Counted from the stretch's first letter, positions 21,001 through 35,090 are shown. The stretch is 64,000 nucleotides of DNA from Panulirus ornatus (GCF_036320965.1 NC_092279.1:15015661-15079660); one strand, 5' to 3'. Numbers and translations are program-made. The notes: generated by a model from the sequence alone, not told the origin.

Positions 21001-24000
21001 TTAATGAAACTCAGGGTATATGTGGTATTCTATATGGTGATTAAGGATATCGAGTCAAAAGACTGCATTTCGTAAAATTGAGCGCTTAACCACATATTTA
21101 ATATTAATTATAATTAATTATATTAATATGCTAATTACTCGACTAATTACACGAATCTTAAGGTTATAACCAAAGATTGTCATTCAACACACGTACAAGG
21201 ATCTATGCTGAAATTTTCAGGAAAATCTATTTTTTCAAAAAAATCAAGAAAAATCCTAGGCTATAGCCTTGGGTAATATTTTGCTCAGATTTTCAAGTTC
21301 TTCAGATTTTAATGAAACTCAGGGTATATGTGGTATTCTATATGGTGATTAAGGATATCGAGTCAAAAGACTGCATTTCGTAAAATTGAGCGCTTAACCA
21401 CATATTTAATATTAATTATAATTAATTATATTAATATGCTAATTACTCGACTAATTACACGAATCTTAAGGTTATAACCAAAGATTGTCATTCAACACAC
21501 GTACAAGGATCTATGCTGAAATTTTCAGGAAAATCTATTTTTTCAAAAAAATCAAGAAAAATCCTAGGCTATAGCCTTGGGTAATATTTTGCTCAGATTT
21601 TCAAGTTCTTCAGATTTTAATGAAACTCAGGGTATATGTGGTATTCTATATGGTGATTAAGGATATCGAGTCAAAAGACTGCATTTCGTAAAATTGAGCG
21701 CTTAACCACATATTTAATATTAATTATAATTAATTATATTAATATGCTAATTACTCGACTAATTACACGAATCTTAAGGTTATAACCAAAGATTGTCATT
21801 CAACACACGTACAAGGATCTATGCTGAAATTTTCAGGAAAATCTATTTTTTCAAAAAAATCAAGAAAAATCCTAGGCTATAGCCTTGGGTAATATTTTGC
21901 TCAGATTTTCAAGTTCTTCAGATTTTAATGAAACTCAGGGTATATGTGGTATTCTATATGGTGATTAAGGATATCGAGTCAAAAGACTGCATTTCGTAAA
22001 ATTGAGCGCTTAACCACATATTTAATATTAATTATAATTAATTATATTAATATGCTAATTACTCGACTAATTACACGAATCTTAAGGTTATAACCAAAGA
22101 TTGTCATTCAACACACGTACAAGGATCTATGCTGAAATTTTCAGGAAAATCTATTTTTTCAAAAAAATCAAGAAAAATCCTAGGCTATAGCCTTGGGTAA
22201 TATTTTGCTCAGATTTTCAAGTTCTTCAGATTTTAATGAAACTCAGGGTATATGTGGTATTCTATATGGTGATTAAGGATATCGAGTCAAAAGACTGCAT
22301 TTCGTAAAATTGAGCGCTTAACCACATATTTAATATTAATTATAATTAATTATATTAATATGCTAATTACTCGACTAATTACACGAATCTTAAGGTTATA
22401 ACCAAAGATTGTCATTCAACACACGTACAAGGATCTATGCTGAAATTTTCAGGAAAATCTATTTTTTCAAAAAAATCAAGAAAAATCCTAGGCTATAGCC
22501 TTGGGTAATATTTTGCTCAGATTTTCAAGTTCTTCAGATTTTAATGAAACTCAGGGTATATGTGGTATTCTATATGGTGATTAAGGATATCGAGTCAAAA
22601 GACTGCATTTCGTAAAATTGAGCGCTTAACCACATATTTAATATTAATTATAATTAATTATATTAATATGCTAATTACTCGACTAATTACACGAATCTTA
22701 AGGTTATAACCAAAGATTGTCATTCAACACACGTACAAGGATCTATGCTGAAATTTTCAGGAAAATCTATTTTTTCAAAAAAATCAAGAAAAATCCTAGG
22801 CTATAGCCTTGGGTAATATTTTGCTCAGATTTTCAAGTTCTTCAGATTTTAATGAAACTCAGGGTATATGTGGTATTCTATATGGTGATTAAGGATATCG
22901 AGTCAAAAGACTGCATTTCGTAAAATTGAGCGCTTAACCACATATTTAATATTAATTATAATTAATTATATTAATATGCTAATTACTCGACTAATTACAC
23001 GAATCTTAAGGTTATAACCAAAGATTGTCATTCAACACACGTACAAGGATCTATGCTGAAATTTTCAGGAAAATCTATTTTTTCAAAAAAATCAAGAAAA
23101 ATCCTAGGCTATAGCCTTGGGTAATATTTTGCTCAGATTTTCAAGTTCTTCAGATTTTAATGAAACTCAGGGTATATGTGGTATTCTATATGGTGATTAA
23201 GGATATCGAGTCAAAAGACTGCATTTCGTAAAATTGAGCGCTTAACCACATATTTAATATTAATTATAATTAATTATATTAATATGCTAATTACTCGACT
23301 AATTACACGAATCTTAAGGTTATAACCAAAGATTGTCATTCAACACACGTACAAGGATCTATGCTGAAATTTTCAGGAAAATCTATTTTTTCAAAAAAAT
23401 CAAGAAAAATCCTAGGCTATAGCCTTGGGTAATATTTTGCTCAGATTTTCAAGTTCTTCAGATTTTAATGAAACTCAGGGTATATGTGGTATTCTATATG
23501 GTGATTAAGGATATCGAGTCAAAAGACTGCATTTCGTAAAATTGAGCGCTTAACCACATATTTAATATTAATTATAATTAATTATATTAATATGCTAATT
23601 ACTCGACTAATTACACGAATCTTAAGGTTATAACCAAAGATTGTCATTCAACACACGTACAAGGATCTATGCTGAAATTTTCAGGAAAATCTATTTTTTC
23701 AAAAAAATCAAGAAAAATCCTAGGCTATAGCCTTGGGTAATATTTTGCTCAGATTTTCAAGTTCTTCAGATTTTAATGAAACTCAGGGTATATGTGGTAT
23801 TCTATATGGTGATTAAGGATATCGAGTCAAAAGACTGCATTTCGTAAAATTGAGCGCTTAACCACATATTTAATATTAATTATAATTAATTATATTAATA
23901 TGCTAATTACTCGACTAATTACACGAATCTTAAGGTTATAACCAAAGATTGTCATTCAACACACGTACAAGGATCTATGCTGAAATTTTCAGGAAAATCT

Positions 24001-27000
24001 ATTTTTTCAAAAAAATCAAGAAAAATCCTAGGCTATAGCCTTGGGTAATATTTTGCTCAGATTTTCAAGTTCTTCAGATTTTAATGAAACTCAGGGTATA
24101 TGTGGTATTCTATATGGTGATTAAGGATATCGAGTCAAAAGACTGCATTTCGTAAAATTGAGCGCTTAACCACATATTTAATATTAATTATAATTAATTA
24201 TATTAATATGCTAATTACTCGACTAATTACACGAATCTTAAGGTTATAACCAAAGATTGTCATTCAACACACGTACAAGGATCTATGCTGAAATTTTCAG
24301 GAAAATCTATTTTTTCAAAAAAATCAAGAAAAATCCTAGGCTATAGCCTTGGGTAATATTTTGCTCAGATTTTCAAGTTCTTCAGATTTTAATGAAACTC
24401 AGGGTATATGTGGTATTCTATATGGTGATTAAGGATATCGAGTCAAAAGACTGCATTTCGTAAAATTGAGCGCTTAACCACATATTTAATATTAATTATA
24501 ATTAATTATATTAATATGCTAATTACTCGACTAATTACACGAATCTTAAGGTTATAACCAAAGATTGTCATTCAACACACGTACAAGGATCTATGCTGAA
24601 ATTTTCAGGAAAATCTATTTTTTCAAAAAAATCAAGAAAAATCCTAGGCTATAGCCTTGGGTAATATTTTGCTCAGATTTTCAAGTTCTTCAGATTTTAA
24701 TGAAACTCAGGGTATATGTGGTATTCTATATGGTGATTAAGGATATCGAGTCAAAAGACTGCATTTCGTAAAATTGAGCGCTTAACCACATATTTAATAT
24801 TAATTATAATTAATTATATTAATATGCTAATTACTCGACTAATTACACGAATCTTAAGGTTATAACCAAAGATTGTCATTCAACACACGTACAAGGATCT
24901 ATGCTGAAATTTTCAGGAAAATCTATTTTTTCAAAAAAATCAAGAAAAATCCTAGGCTATAGCCTTGGGTAATATTTTGCTCAGATTTTCAAGTTCTTCA
25001 GATTTTAATGAAACTCAGGGTATATGTGGTATTCTATATGGTGATTAAGGATATCGAGTCAAAAGACTGCATTTCGTAAAATTGAGCGCTTAACCACATA
25101 TTTAATATTAATTATAATTAATTATATTAATATGCTAATTACTCGACTAATTACACGAATCTTAAGGTTATAACCAAAGATTGTCATTCAACACACGTAC
25201 AAGGATCTATGCTGAAATTTTCAGGAAAATCTATTTTTTCAAAAAAATCAAGAAAAATCCTAGGCTATAGCCTTGGGTAATATTTTGCTCAGATTTTCAA
25301 GTTCTTCAGATTTTAATGAAACTCAGGGTATATGTGGTATTCTATATGGTGATTAAGGATATCGAGTCAAAAGACTGCATTTCGTAAAATTGAGCGCTTA
25401 ACCACATATTTAATATTAATTATAATTAATTATATTAATATGCTAATTACTCGACTAATTACACGAATCTTAAGGTTATAACCAAAGATTGTCATTCAAC
25501 ACACGTACAAGGATCTATGCTGAAATTTTCAGGAAAATCTATTTTTTCAAAAAAATCAAGAAAAATCCTAGGCTATAGCCTTGGGTAATATTTTGCTCAG
25601 ATTTTCAAGTTCTTCAGATTTTAATGAAACTCAGGGTATATGTGGTATTCTATATGGTGATTAAGGATATCGAGTCAAAAGACTGCATTTCGTAAAATTG
25701 AGCGCTTAACCACATATTTAATATTAATTATAATTAATTATATTAATATGCTAATTACTCGACTAATTACACGAATCTTAAGGTTATAACCAAAGATTGT
25801 CATTCAACACACGTACAAGGATCTATGCTGAAATTTTCAGGAAAATCTATTTTTTCAAAAAAATCAAGAAAAATCCTAGGCTATAGCCTTGGGTAATATT
25901 TTGCTCAGATTTTCAAGTTCTTCAGATTTTAATGAAACTCAGGGTATATGTGGTATTCTATATGGTGATTAAGGATATCGAGTCAAAAGACTGCATTTCG
26001 TAAAATTGAGCGCTTAACCACATATTTAATATTAATTATAATTAATTATATTAATATGCTAATTACTCGACTAATTACACGAATCTTAAGGTTATAACCA
26101 AAGATTGTCATTCAACACACGTACAAGGATCTATGCTGAAATTTTCAGGAAAATCTATTTTTTCAAAAAAATCAAGAAAAATCCTAGGCTATAGCCTTGG
26201 GTAATATTTTGCTCAGATTTTCAAGTTCTTCAGATTTTAATGAAACTCAGGGTATATGTGGTATTCTATATGGTGATTAAGGATATCGAGTCAAAAGACT
26301 GCATTTCGTAAAATTGAGCGCTTAACCACATATTTAATATTAATTATAATTAATTATATTAATATGCTAATTACTCGACTAATTACACGAATCTTAAGGT
26401 TATAACCAAAGATTGTCATTCAACACACGTACAAGGATCTATGCTGAAATTTTCAGGAAAATCTATTTTTTCAAAAAAATCAAGAAAAATCCTAGGCTAT
26501 AGCCTTGGGTAATATTTTGCTCAGATTTTCAAGTTCTTCAGATTTTAATGAAACTCAGGGTATATGTGGTATTCTATATGGTGATTAAGGATATCGAGTC
26601 AAAAGACTGCATTTCGTAAAATTGAGCGCTTAACCACATATTTAATATTAATTATAATTAATTATATTAATATGCTAATTACTCGACTAATTACACGAAT
26701 CTTAAGGTTATAACCAAAGATTGTCATTCAACACACGTACAAGGATCTATGCTGAAATTTTCAGGAAAATCTATTTTTTCAAAAAAATCAAGAAAAATCC
26801 TAGGCTATAGCCTTGGGTAATATTTTGCTCAGATTTTCAAGTTCTTCAGATTTTAATGAAACTCAGGGTATATGTGGTATTCTATATGGTGATTAAGGAT
26901 ATCGAGTCAAAAGACTGCATTTCGTAAAATTGAGCGCTTAACCACATATTTAATATTAATTATAATTAATTATATTAATATGCTAATTACTCGACTAATT

Positions 27001-30000
27001 ACACGAATCTTAAGGTTATAACCAAAGATTGTCATTCAACACACGTACAAGGATCTATGCTGAAATTTTCAGGAAAATCTATTTTTTCAAAAAAATCAAG
27101 AAAAATCCTAGGCTATAGCCTTGGGTAATATTTTGCTCAGATTTTCAAGTTCTTCAGATTTTAATGAAACTCAGGGTATATGTGGTATTCTATATGGTGA
27201 TTAAGGATATCGAGTCAAAAGACTGCATTTCGTAAAATTGAGCGCTTAACCACATATTTAATATTAATTATAATTAATTATATTAATATGCTAATTACTC
27301 GACTAATTACACGAATCTTAAGGTTATAACCAAAGATTGTCATTCAACACACGTACAAGGATCTATGCTGAAATTTTCAGGAAAATCTATTTTTTCAAAA
27401 AAATCAAGAAAAATCCTAGGCTATAGCCTTGGGTAATATTTTGCTCAGATTTTCAAGTTCTTCAGATTTTAATGAAACTCAGGGTATATGTGGTATTCTA
27501 TATGGTGATTAAGGATATCGAGTCAAAAGACTGCATTTCGTAAAATTGAGCGCTTAACCACATATTTAATATTAATTATAATTAATTATATTAATATGCT
27601 AATTACTCGACTAATTACACGAATCTTAAGGTTATAACCAAAGATTGTCATTCAACACACGTACAAGGATCTATGCTGAAATTTTCAGGAAAATCTATTT
27701 TTTCAAAAAAATCAAGAAAAATCCTAGGCTATAGCCTTGGGTAATATTTTGCTCAGATTTTCAAGTTCTTCAGATTTTAATGAAACTCAGGGTATATGTG
27801 GTATTCTATATGGTGATTAAGGATATCGAGTCAAAAGACTGCATTTCGTAAAATTGAGCGCTTAACCACATATTTAATATTAATTATAATTAATTATATT
27901 AATATGCTAATTACTCGACTAATTACACGAATCTTAAGGTTATAACCAAAGATTGTCATTCAACACACGTACAAGGATCTATGCTGAAATTTTCAGGAAA
28001 ATCTATTTTTTCAAAAAAATCAAGAAAAATCCTAGGCTATAGCCTTGGGTAATATTTTGCTCAGATTTTCAAGTTCTTCAGATTTTAATGAAACTCAGGG
28101 TATATGTGGTATTCTATATGGTGATTAAGGATATCGAGTCAAAAGACTGCATTTCGTAAAATTGAGCGCTTAACCACATATTTAATATTAATTATAATTA
28201 ATTATATTAATATGCTAATTACTCGACTAATTACACGAATCTTAAGGTTATAACCAAAGATTGTCATTCAACACACGTACAAGGATCTATGCTGAAATTT
28301 TCAGGAAAATCTATTTTTTCAAAAAAATCAAGAAAAATCCTAGGCTAGCCTTGGGTAATATTTTGCTCAGATTTTCAAGTTCTTAAGATTTTAATGAAAC
28401 TCAGGGTATATGTGGTATTCTATATGGTGATTAAGGATATCGAGTCAAAAGACTGCATTTCGTAAAATTGAGCGCTTAACCACATATTTAATATTAATTA
28501 TAATTAATTATATTAATATGCTAATTACTCGACTAATTACACGAATCTTAAGGTTATAACCAAAGATTGTCATTCAACACACGTACAAGGATCTATGCTG
28601 AAATTTTCAGGAAAATCTATTTTTTCAAAAAAATCAAGAAAAATCCTAGGCTATAGCCTTGGGTAATATTTTGCTCAGATTTTCAAGTTCTTCAGATTTT
28701 AATGAAACTCAGGGTATATGTGGTATTCTATATGGTGATTAAGGATATCGAGTCAAAAGACTGCATTTCGTAAAATTGAGCGCTTAACCACATATTTAAT
28801 ATTAATTATAATTAATTATATTAATATGCTAATTACTCGACTAATTACACGAATCTTAAGGTTATAACCAAAGATTGTCATTCAACACACGTACAAGGAT
28901 CTATGCTGAAATTTTCAGGAAAATCTATTTTTTCAAAAAAATCAAGAAAAATCCTAGGCTATAGCCTTGGGTAATATTTTGCTCAGATTTTCAAGTTCTT
29001 CAGATTTTAATGAAACTCAGGGTATATGTGGTATTCTATATGGTGATTAAGGATATCGAGTCAAAAGACTGCATTTCGTAAAATTGAGCGCTTAACCACA
29101 TATTTAATATTAATTATAATTAATTATATTAATATGCTAATTACTCGACTAATTACACGAATCTTAAGGTTATAACCAAAGATTGTCATTCAACACACGT
29201 ACAAGGATCTATGCTGAAATTTTCAGGAAAATCTATTTTTTCAAAAAAATCAAGAAAAATCTTAGCCTTGGGTAATATTTTGCTCAGATTTTCAAGTTCT
29301 TCAGATTTTAATGAAACTCAGGGTATATGTGGTATTCTATATGGTGATTAAGGATATCGAGTCAAAAGACTGCATTTCGTAAAATTGAGCGCTTAACCAC
29401 ATATTTAATATTAATTATAATTAATTATATTAATATGCTAATTACTCGACTAATTACACGAATCTTAAGGTTATAACCAAAGATTGTCATTCAACACACG
29501 TACAAGGATCTATGCTGAAATTTTCAGGAAAATCTATTTTTTCAAAAAAATCAAGAAAAATCCTAGGCTATAGCCTTGGGTAATATTTTGCTCAGATTTT
29601 CAAGTTCTTCAGATTTTAATGAAACTCAGGGTATATGTGGTATTCTATATGGTGATTAAGGATATCGAGTCAAAAGACTGCATTTCGTAAAATTGAGCGC
29701 TTAACCACATATTTAATATTAATTATAATTAATTATATTAATATGCTAATTACTCGACTAATTACACGAATCTTAAGGTTATAACCAAAGATTGTCATTC
29801 AACACACGTACAAGGATCTATGCTGAAATTTTCAGGAAAATCTATTTTTTCAAAAAAATCAAGAAAAATCCTAGGTTATAGCCTTGGGTAATATTTTGCT
29901 CAGATTTTCAAGTTCTTCAGATTTTAATGAAACTCAGGGTATATGTGGTATTCTATATGGTGATTAAGGATATCGAGTCAAAACACTGCATTTCGTAAAA

Positions 30001-31787
30001 TTGAGCGCTTAACCACATATTTATATAATTAAAATTAATTATATTAATATGCTAATTACTCGACTAATTACACGAATCTTAAGGTTATAACCAAAGATTG
30101 TCATTCAACACACGTACAAGGATCTATGCTGAAATTTTCAGGAAAATCTACTTTTTGAAAAAAATCAAGAAAAATCCTAGGCTATAGCCTTGGGTAATAT
30201 TTTGCTCAGATTTTCAAGTTCTTCAGATTTTAATGAAACTCAGGGTATATGTGGTATTCTATATGGTGATTAAGGATATCGAGTCAAAAGACTGCATTTC
30301 GTAAAATTGAGCGCTTAACCACATATTTAATATTAATTAAAATTAATTATATTAATATGCTAATTACTCGACTAATTACACGAATCTTAAGGTTATAACC
30401 AAAGATTGTCATTCAACACACGTACAAGGATCTATGCTGAAATTTTCAGGAAAATCTATTTTTCGAAAAAAATCAAGAAAAATCCTAGGCTATAGCCTTG
30501 GGTAATATTTTGCTCAGATTTTCAAGTTCTTCAGATTTTAATGAAACTCAGGGTATATGTGGTATTCTATATGGTGATTAAGGATATCGAGTCAAAACAC
30601 TGCATTTCGTAAAATTGAGCGCTTAACCACATATTTAATATTAATTATAATTAATTATATTAATATGCTAATTACTCGACTAATTACACGAATCTTAAGG
30701 TTATAACCAAAGATTGTCATTCAACACACGTACAAGGATCTATGCTGAAATTTTCAGGAAAATCTTTTTTTTGAAAAAAATCAAGAAAAATCCTAGGGTA
30801 ATATTTTGCTCAGATTTTCAAGTTCTTAAGATTTTAATGAAACTCAGGGTATATGTTGTATTCTATATGGTGATTAAGGATATCGAGTCAAAACACTGCA
30901 TTTCGTAAAATTGAGCGCTTAACAACATATTTAATATTAATTATAATTAATTATATTAATATGCTAATTACTCGACTAATTACACGAATCTTAAGGTTAT
31001 AACCAAAGATTGTCATTCAAGAAACGTAAAAGGATCTATGCTGAAATTTTCAGGAAAATCTATTTTTTCAAAAAAATCAAGAAAAATCCTAGGCTATATA
31101 CGGTGATTCATGATATCGAGTCAAAAGACTGCATTTCGTAAAATTGAGCGCTTAACCACATATTTAATATTAATAATTAATTAAATTAAAATGCTAATTA
31201 CTCGACTAATTACACGAATCTTAAGTTTATAACCAAAGATAGTCATTCAACACACGTACCAGGATCTATGCTGAAATTTTCAGGAAAATCTATTTTTTTC
31301 AAAAAAATCAAGAAAAATCCTTGGGTAATATTTTGCTCAGATTTTCAAGTTCTTCAGATTTTAATGAAACTCAAGGTATATTTGGTATTCTATACGGTGA
31401 TTCATGATATCGAGTCAAAAGACTGCATTTCGTAAAATTGAGCGCTTAACCACATATTTAATATTAATAATTAATTAAATTAAAATGCTAATTACTCGAC
31501 TAATTACACGAATCTTAAGTTTATAACCAAAGATAGTCATTCAACACACGTACCAGGATCTATGCTGAAATTTTCAGGAAAATCTATTTTTTTCAAAAAA
31601 ATCAAGAAAAATCCTTGGGTAATATTTTGCTCAGATTTTCAAGTTCTTCAGATTTTAATGAAACTCAGGGTATATGTGGTATTCTATATGGTGATTAAGG
31701 ATATCGAGTCATAAGACTGCATTTCGTAAAATTGAGCGCTTAACCACATATTTAATATTAATTGTAATCAATTATATTAATATGCTG
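12003..31787 (+). repeat. 308-bp satellite DNA array, about 65 direct units
   Basis: CTATGCTGAAATTTTC recurs at 12003, 12312, 12620, 12929, 13236, 13542, 13851, 14149, 14449, 14742, 15050, 15351, 15659, then every 308 bp without a single length change to 28287 (41 units), then at 28593, 28901, 29209, 29510, 29818, 30124, 30432, 30740, 31036, 31266, 31560, ending in a partial unit. All units are head-to-tail. The unit is AT-rich with T6-C-A7 and A5 tracts, a 12-bp palindrome AGGCTATAGCCT and a longer AT-rich dyad. Edge units carry substitutions and deletions; interior units look identical by eye. No open frame of note crosses it; the one 64-codon frame at 30714 arises from edge-unit mutations. 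No CENP-B-box-like motif was seen. Confidence 0.98.
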
Positions 31788-31895
31788 TAAAATGTACACT
31801 AAATGATGTCAAAGAACGCTTGCTAAACACGTATTAATGAATAACATAAGATAAACAATATCGTATGTCCCAAAGCGATCTCGGTAATTCTGTTT

Positions 31896-32135
31896 ATTTT
31901 TCTTTCTTTCTTTCAAACTATTCGCCATTTCCCGCGTTAGCGAGGTAGCGTTAAGAACAGAAGACTGGGCCTTGGAGGGAATATCCTCACCTGGCCCCCT
32001 TCTCTGTTCCTTGTTTTGGAAAATTAAAAAAAAAAAAACGAGAGGGGAAGATTTCCAGCCCCCCGCTCCCTCCCCTTTTAGTCGCCTTCTACGACACGCA
32101 GGGAATACGTGGGAAGTATTCTTTCTCCCCTATCC
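31896..32135 (+). repeat. dispersed repeat family B, copy 3
   Basis: Full-length element: TTCAAACTATTCGCCATTTC head, CCTGGCCCCC, A-rich centre, GAAGATTTCCAGCC, CAGGGAATACGTGGGAAG, ending CCCCTATC. Unlike the other full-length copies it has no (AT)n at either end. Confidence 0.88.
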
Positions 32136-32176
32136 TATTTTCATCATTATAAACTCTGTTTATAATGATGAAAATA
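32136..32176. repeat. perfect 19-bp inverted repeat with 3-nt loop
   Basis: Arms 32136-32154 and 32158-32176 are exact reverse complements around the loop TCT. The hairpin sits where element B would normally carry its (AT)n tail. Confidence 0.9.
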
Positions 32177-32179
32177 CTT

Positions 32180-32858
32180 CGACGATGAAGTGTCATTTTT
32201 CCATCCATTCAGTGACTTAACACAATTTTTTGCACCTGATCACTGTAATAATACCAGCAGATACCGGCCCTCTGGGCCCTTATCCACTCGCTCCTGTGGA
32301 GGGATAGGGTGGTCGCTGAGCAGCTGTTTTGGACTTAGGGCTTTACACCAAGCGGACGCATCGACATGAGCAATAATTTCCCCAACAGGCAGCCATCTCT
32401 ATCCTTCCTACGATGTGGATGAATTTCTGGCAACTGAGTTATTGGGGGATCGGGCAAAATATGGAACATGATAAACCAATTAATGAATGATCCTCATTTA
32501 GCCTAAAGTGTGGCTTTTACGAAATCTTTCTTACCAATTGACGAATAACGAAATAATATAATATGATATAACACGATACCATAAAACTTCAAAGATATAT
32601 CTTGTTTTTTCTAATCACTGTCATCCAATAATCCACTCACTTCCAACCCACAAATTGTTCACAGTTCTAATACTTGTGTAGCGATCTTTCCCACGGACTG
32701 TAATGCAGATGTTCCCAGAAACACTGACTTCCTATCACCAGCAACTTATCTCTTATCAGCAGGAGCTTGTTCTCTGATGATTGGAAAAGATAAGGAGAAC
32801 CAACGCGCAGCAAGAGAGTAATCTGGTGTGAGTCATGGGGGTTATCAGATAACACGTT
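32180..32858. other. no feature recognised
   Basis: Mixed-composition sequence without recognisable exons, RNAs or repeats on either strand. Confidence 0.4.
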
Positions 32859-32859
32859 G

Positions 32860-33178
32860 ATCAGGGAGGGTCATGGTTGATCAGGGAGGGCCATGGTTGA
32901 TCAGGGGGGTCATGGTTGATCAGGGAGGGTCATGGTTGATCAGGGAGGGTCATGGTTGATCAGGGAGGGTCATGGTTGATCAGGGAGGGTCATGGTTGAT
33001 CAGGGAGGGTCATGGTTGATCAGGGAGGGTCATGGTTGATCAGGGAGGGTCATGGTTGATCAGGGGGGGGTCATGGTTGATCAGGGAGGGTCATGGTTGA
33101 TCAGGGAGGGTCATGGTTGATCAGGGAGGGTCATGGTTGATCAGGGGGGGGGTCATGGTTGATCAGGGAGGGTCATGG
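32860..33178 (+). repeat. 20-bp minisatellite, about 16 copies
   Basis: Unit GGTTGATCAGGGAGGGTCAT repeated in tandem; the only variation is mainly the length of a G-run (GGGAGGG, GGGGGG, GGGGGGGG). Confidence 0.97.
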
Positions 33179-33250
33179 TGCTTCCAGAGTTTAACCCTAC
33201 ACGTGACGGTAGGCACTACGTTACGCAGATCAACACGACGATGCTTGACG

Positions 33251-33280
33251 GTATGTATGTATGTATGTATGTATGTATGG
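33251..33280 (+). repeat. (GTAT)n microsatellite
   Basis: Seven tetranucleotide units. Confidence 0.95.
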
Positions 33281-33284
33281 TCAT

Positions 33285-34405
33285 CCTCGGTATATGTCCT
33301 GACTCTTGCGTGGCTTAGGTCCTCCTTATGAGTTACTACACGTCGTGATAGAAAAAGACAAAAACAAAAAAGAAGAAGGGAAGGGAGGGGGGGCATCATC
33401 TCGTCCCGTACCATGTGCACCAACGAATGGAGAAAATTTATTGTAATGATGCATGACGTGTTATATTTGTTTCCAAGGGAGGAAGAGGGAACTCACAGAC
33501 GAAGGCTGAGGACTATTCATAGATGCAGTTGGCAAGAAAAAGCTGACCGCACAGCCAAAATGAAAATAATAATGGATATTTACTCCACAGTATTAATGGA
33601 AGTTTACTACACAACAGATGCTCCTCAATAAATGCTTCTCGAAAATTTAGAAGAAGTAGGGATATAAACGCCATCAGAACGTCAAGCACAGGTTCTCATA
33701 GTGACACAAGAGATGTAAAGTACGTTCGTTTTATTCTTTTCGTTTCACGTTTACCCGTGAGCAAAGGAACAGGTACAGCGTGTGGTTCTGGTGGGTGATG
33801 GAGATGGCGTCGCTGCTGAAGCAGGAGGTGACAAGCTGCTGCTGTTGCTATCAGGAGGCCTGACCGTGATCTGACGGCGGCTCCGGGTGGCACGGAGGGG
33901 CCTCAAGCAGGGGTTGATGCCAGATAGTGACTACCGATGCCTCGGCCCACCTTGAATATACAACCGCCCACCGTCGTCCACTTCGCCCCATTTCCAATAT
34001 GGGAGCCCCCTCCCACCTCTACGGTACCTCAGCCTACCCCTTACCATCCTCCCACTTCTCACAGAACATATCTGTCCCAAAACAACACGCCGGCCCCAAA
34101 ACCCACCAGCTCCAACGCACACCCACCCACCCACACACACACACACACACCAGCTCAGACACTAACACTTTCCATGATAATAGCAGACAGGTAACCACCG
34201 ACAGGCTTACAGATTTCGCTAGCTGGGTCCACGCAATGCTGTGCCCGTCATTAATACCGTGCCTGGACGCAGCTGCGCATAAATCTCTCGCCGTTACCCG
34301 AATTTCAAGCGTGTGACCAGCCATCAGCGACTGACTTGCATTACCACCCCCTCCCCAAGGTCGACAACGAGTTGTGAAGCCTCTCCATAATGATAGAAAT
34401 GTAAT
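33285..34405. other. no gene recognised
   Basis: Includes a short (CA)n at about 34134-34150 and a C/A-rich stretch at 33940-34140. Open frames here are short and match nothing I know. Confidence 0.4.
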
Positions 34406-34407
34406 CG

Positions 34408-34409
<2 letters not shown>

Positions 34410-34467
<58 letters not shown>
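34410..34467 (+). repeat. (GA)n microsatellite
   Basis: About 57 bp. Confidence 0.97.
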
Positions 34468-34472
<5 letters not shown>

Positions 34473-34764
34473 GAATGGTCTACAGTTAGGGGGAGAAGAA
34501 TAAAGAAACACATGCATGACTGATCGACAGTGATGATGGAAAATAAAGATTGACTTTACAAGTAAATTTCCGACAAGAAAACACAGACATAGAGAACAGT
34601 GACCCTGAAGGGAACACCCACGTCATACTTTCGGCGAAGTTAATCATGGGCTGGGCAGTAGGCCCACAACCATCCCAGCTGTTCATCTTCCTCCTCTTGG
34701 CTGGTAGATAAATGAGTACCTGGCTTAAGCTGATGTACATCTATTTATCTGCAATTTACTCCCA

Positions 34765-34822
34765 GGACCCTGTTTTTGACGCTACCTCGCTAAACCATGG
34801 AAATGGCGAATATGTAGCATAT
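34765..34822 (-). repeat. dispersed repeat family B, head fragment, minus strand
   Basis: GACGCTACCTCGCTAA followed by GGAAATGGCGAATATG is the reverse complement of the element B head. Confidence 0.65.
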
Positions 34823-34959
34823 ATATTTATTTATGTCATGTGTGGAGGGGTGGCGACGGAATAGATGAAGGCAGCAAGTATTGATATGCACATGTGTATA
34901 CATGTATATGTCTATGTATGTATACGTTGAAATGTATAGGTATGTTTATGTGTGTGTAT

Positions 34960-35090
34960 GTGGGCGTGTATGAATATACAAGTGTATGTGGGTGGGTTGG
35001 GCCATTCTCTCGTCTGCTTCCTTGCGCTATCTCGCTAACGCGGGAGACAGCGACAAAGTATAATAAATGAAATGAATAACTAAAAAATGA

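Noticed and set aside
30714..30908. 64-codon frame inside the satellite
   Set aside because: It arises only because two stop codons are mutated in a decayed edge unit.
12003..31787. CRISPR-like or bacterial repeat array
   Set aside because: Units are contiguous 308-bp satellites without spacers, and the context is a spliced animal gene.
33180..33250. Short plus-strand frame (PEFNPTRDGRHYVTQ) before a GTATGT, exon-like
   Set aside because: The GTATGT belongs to a (GTAT)n microsatellite and the upstream side is the 20-bp minisatellite; no supporting exons.
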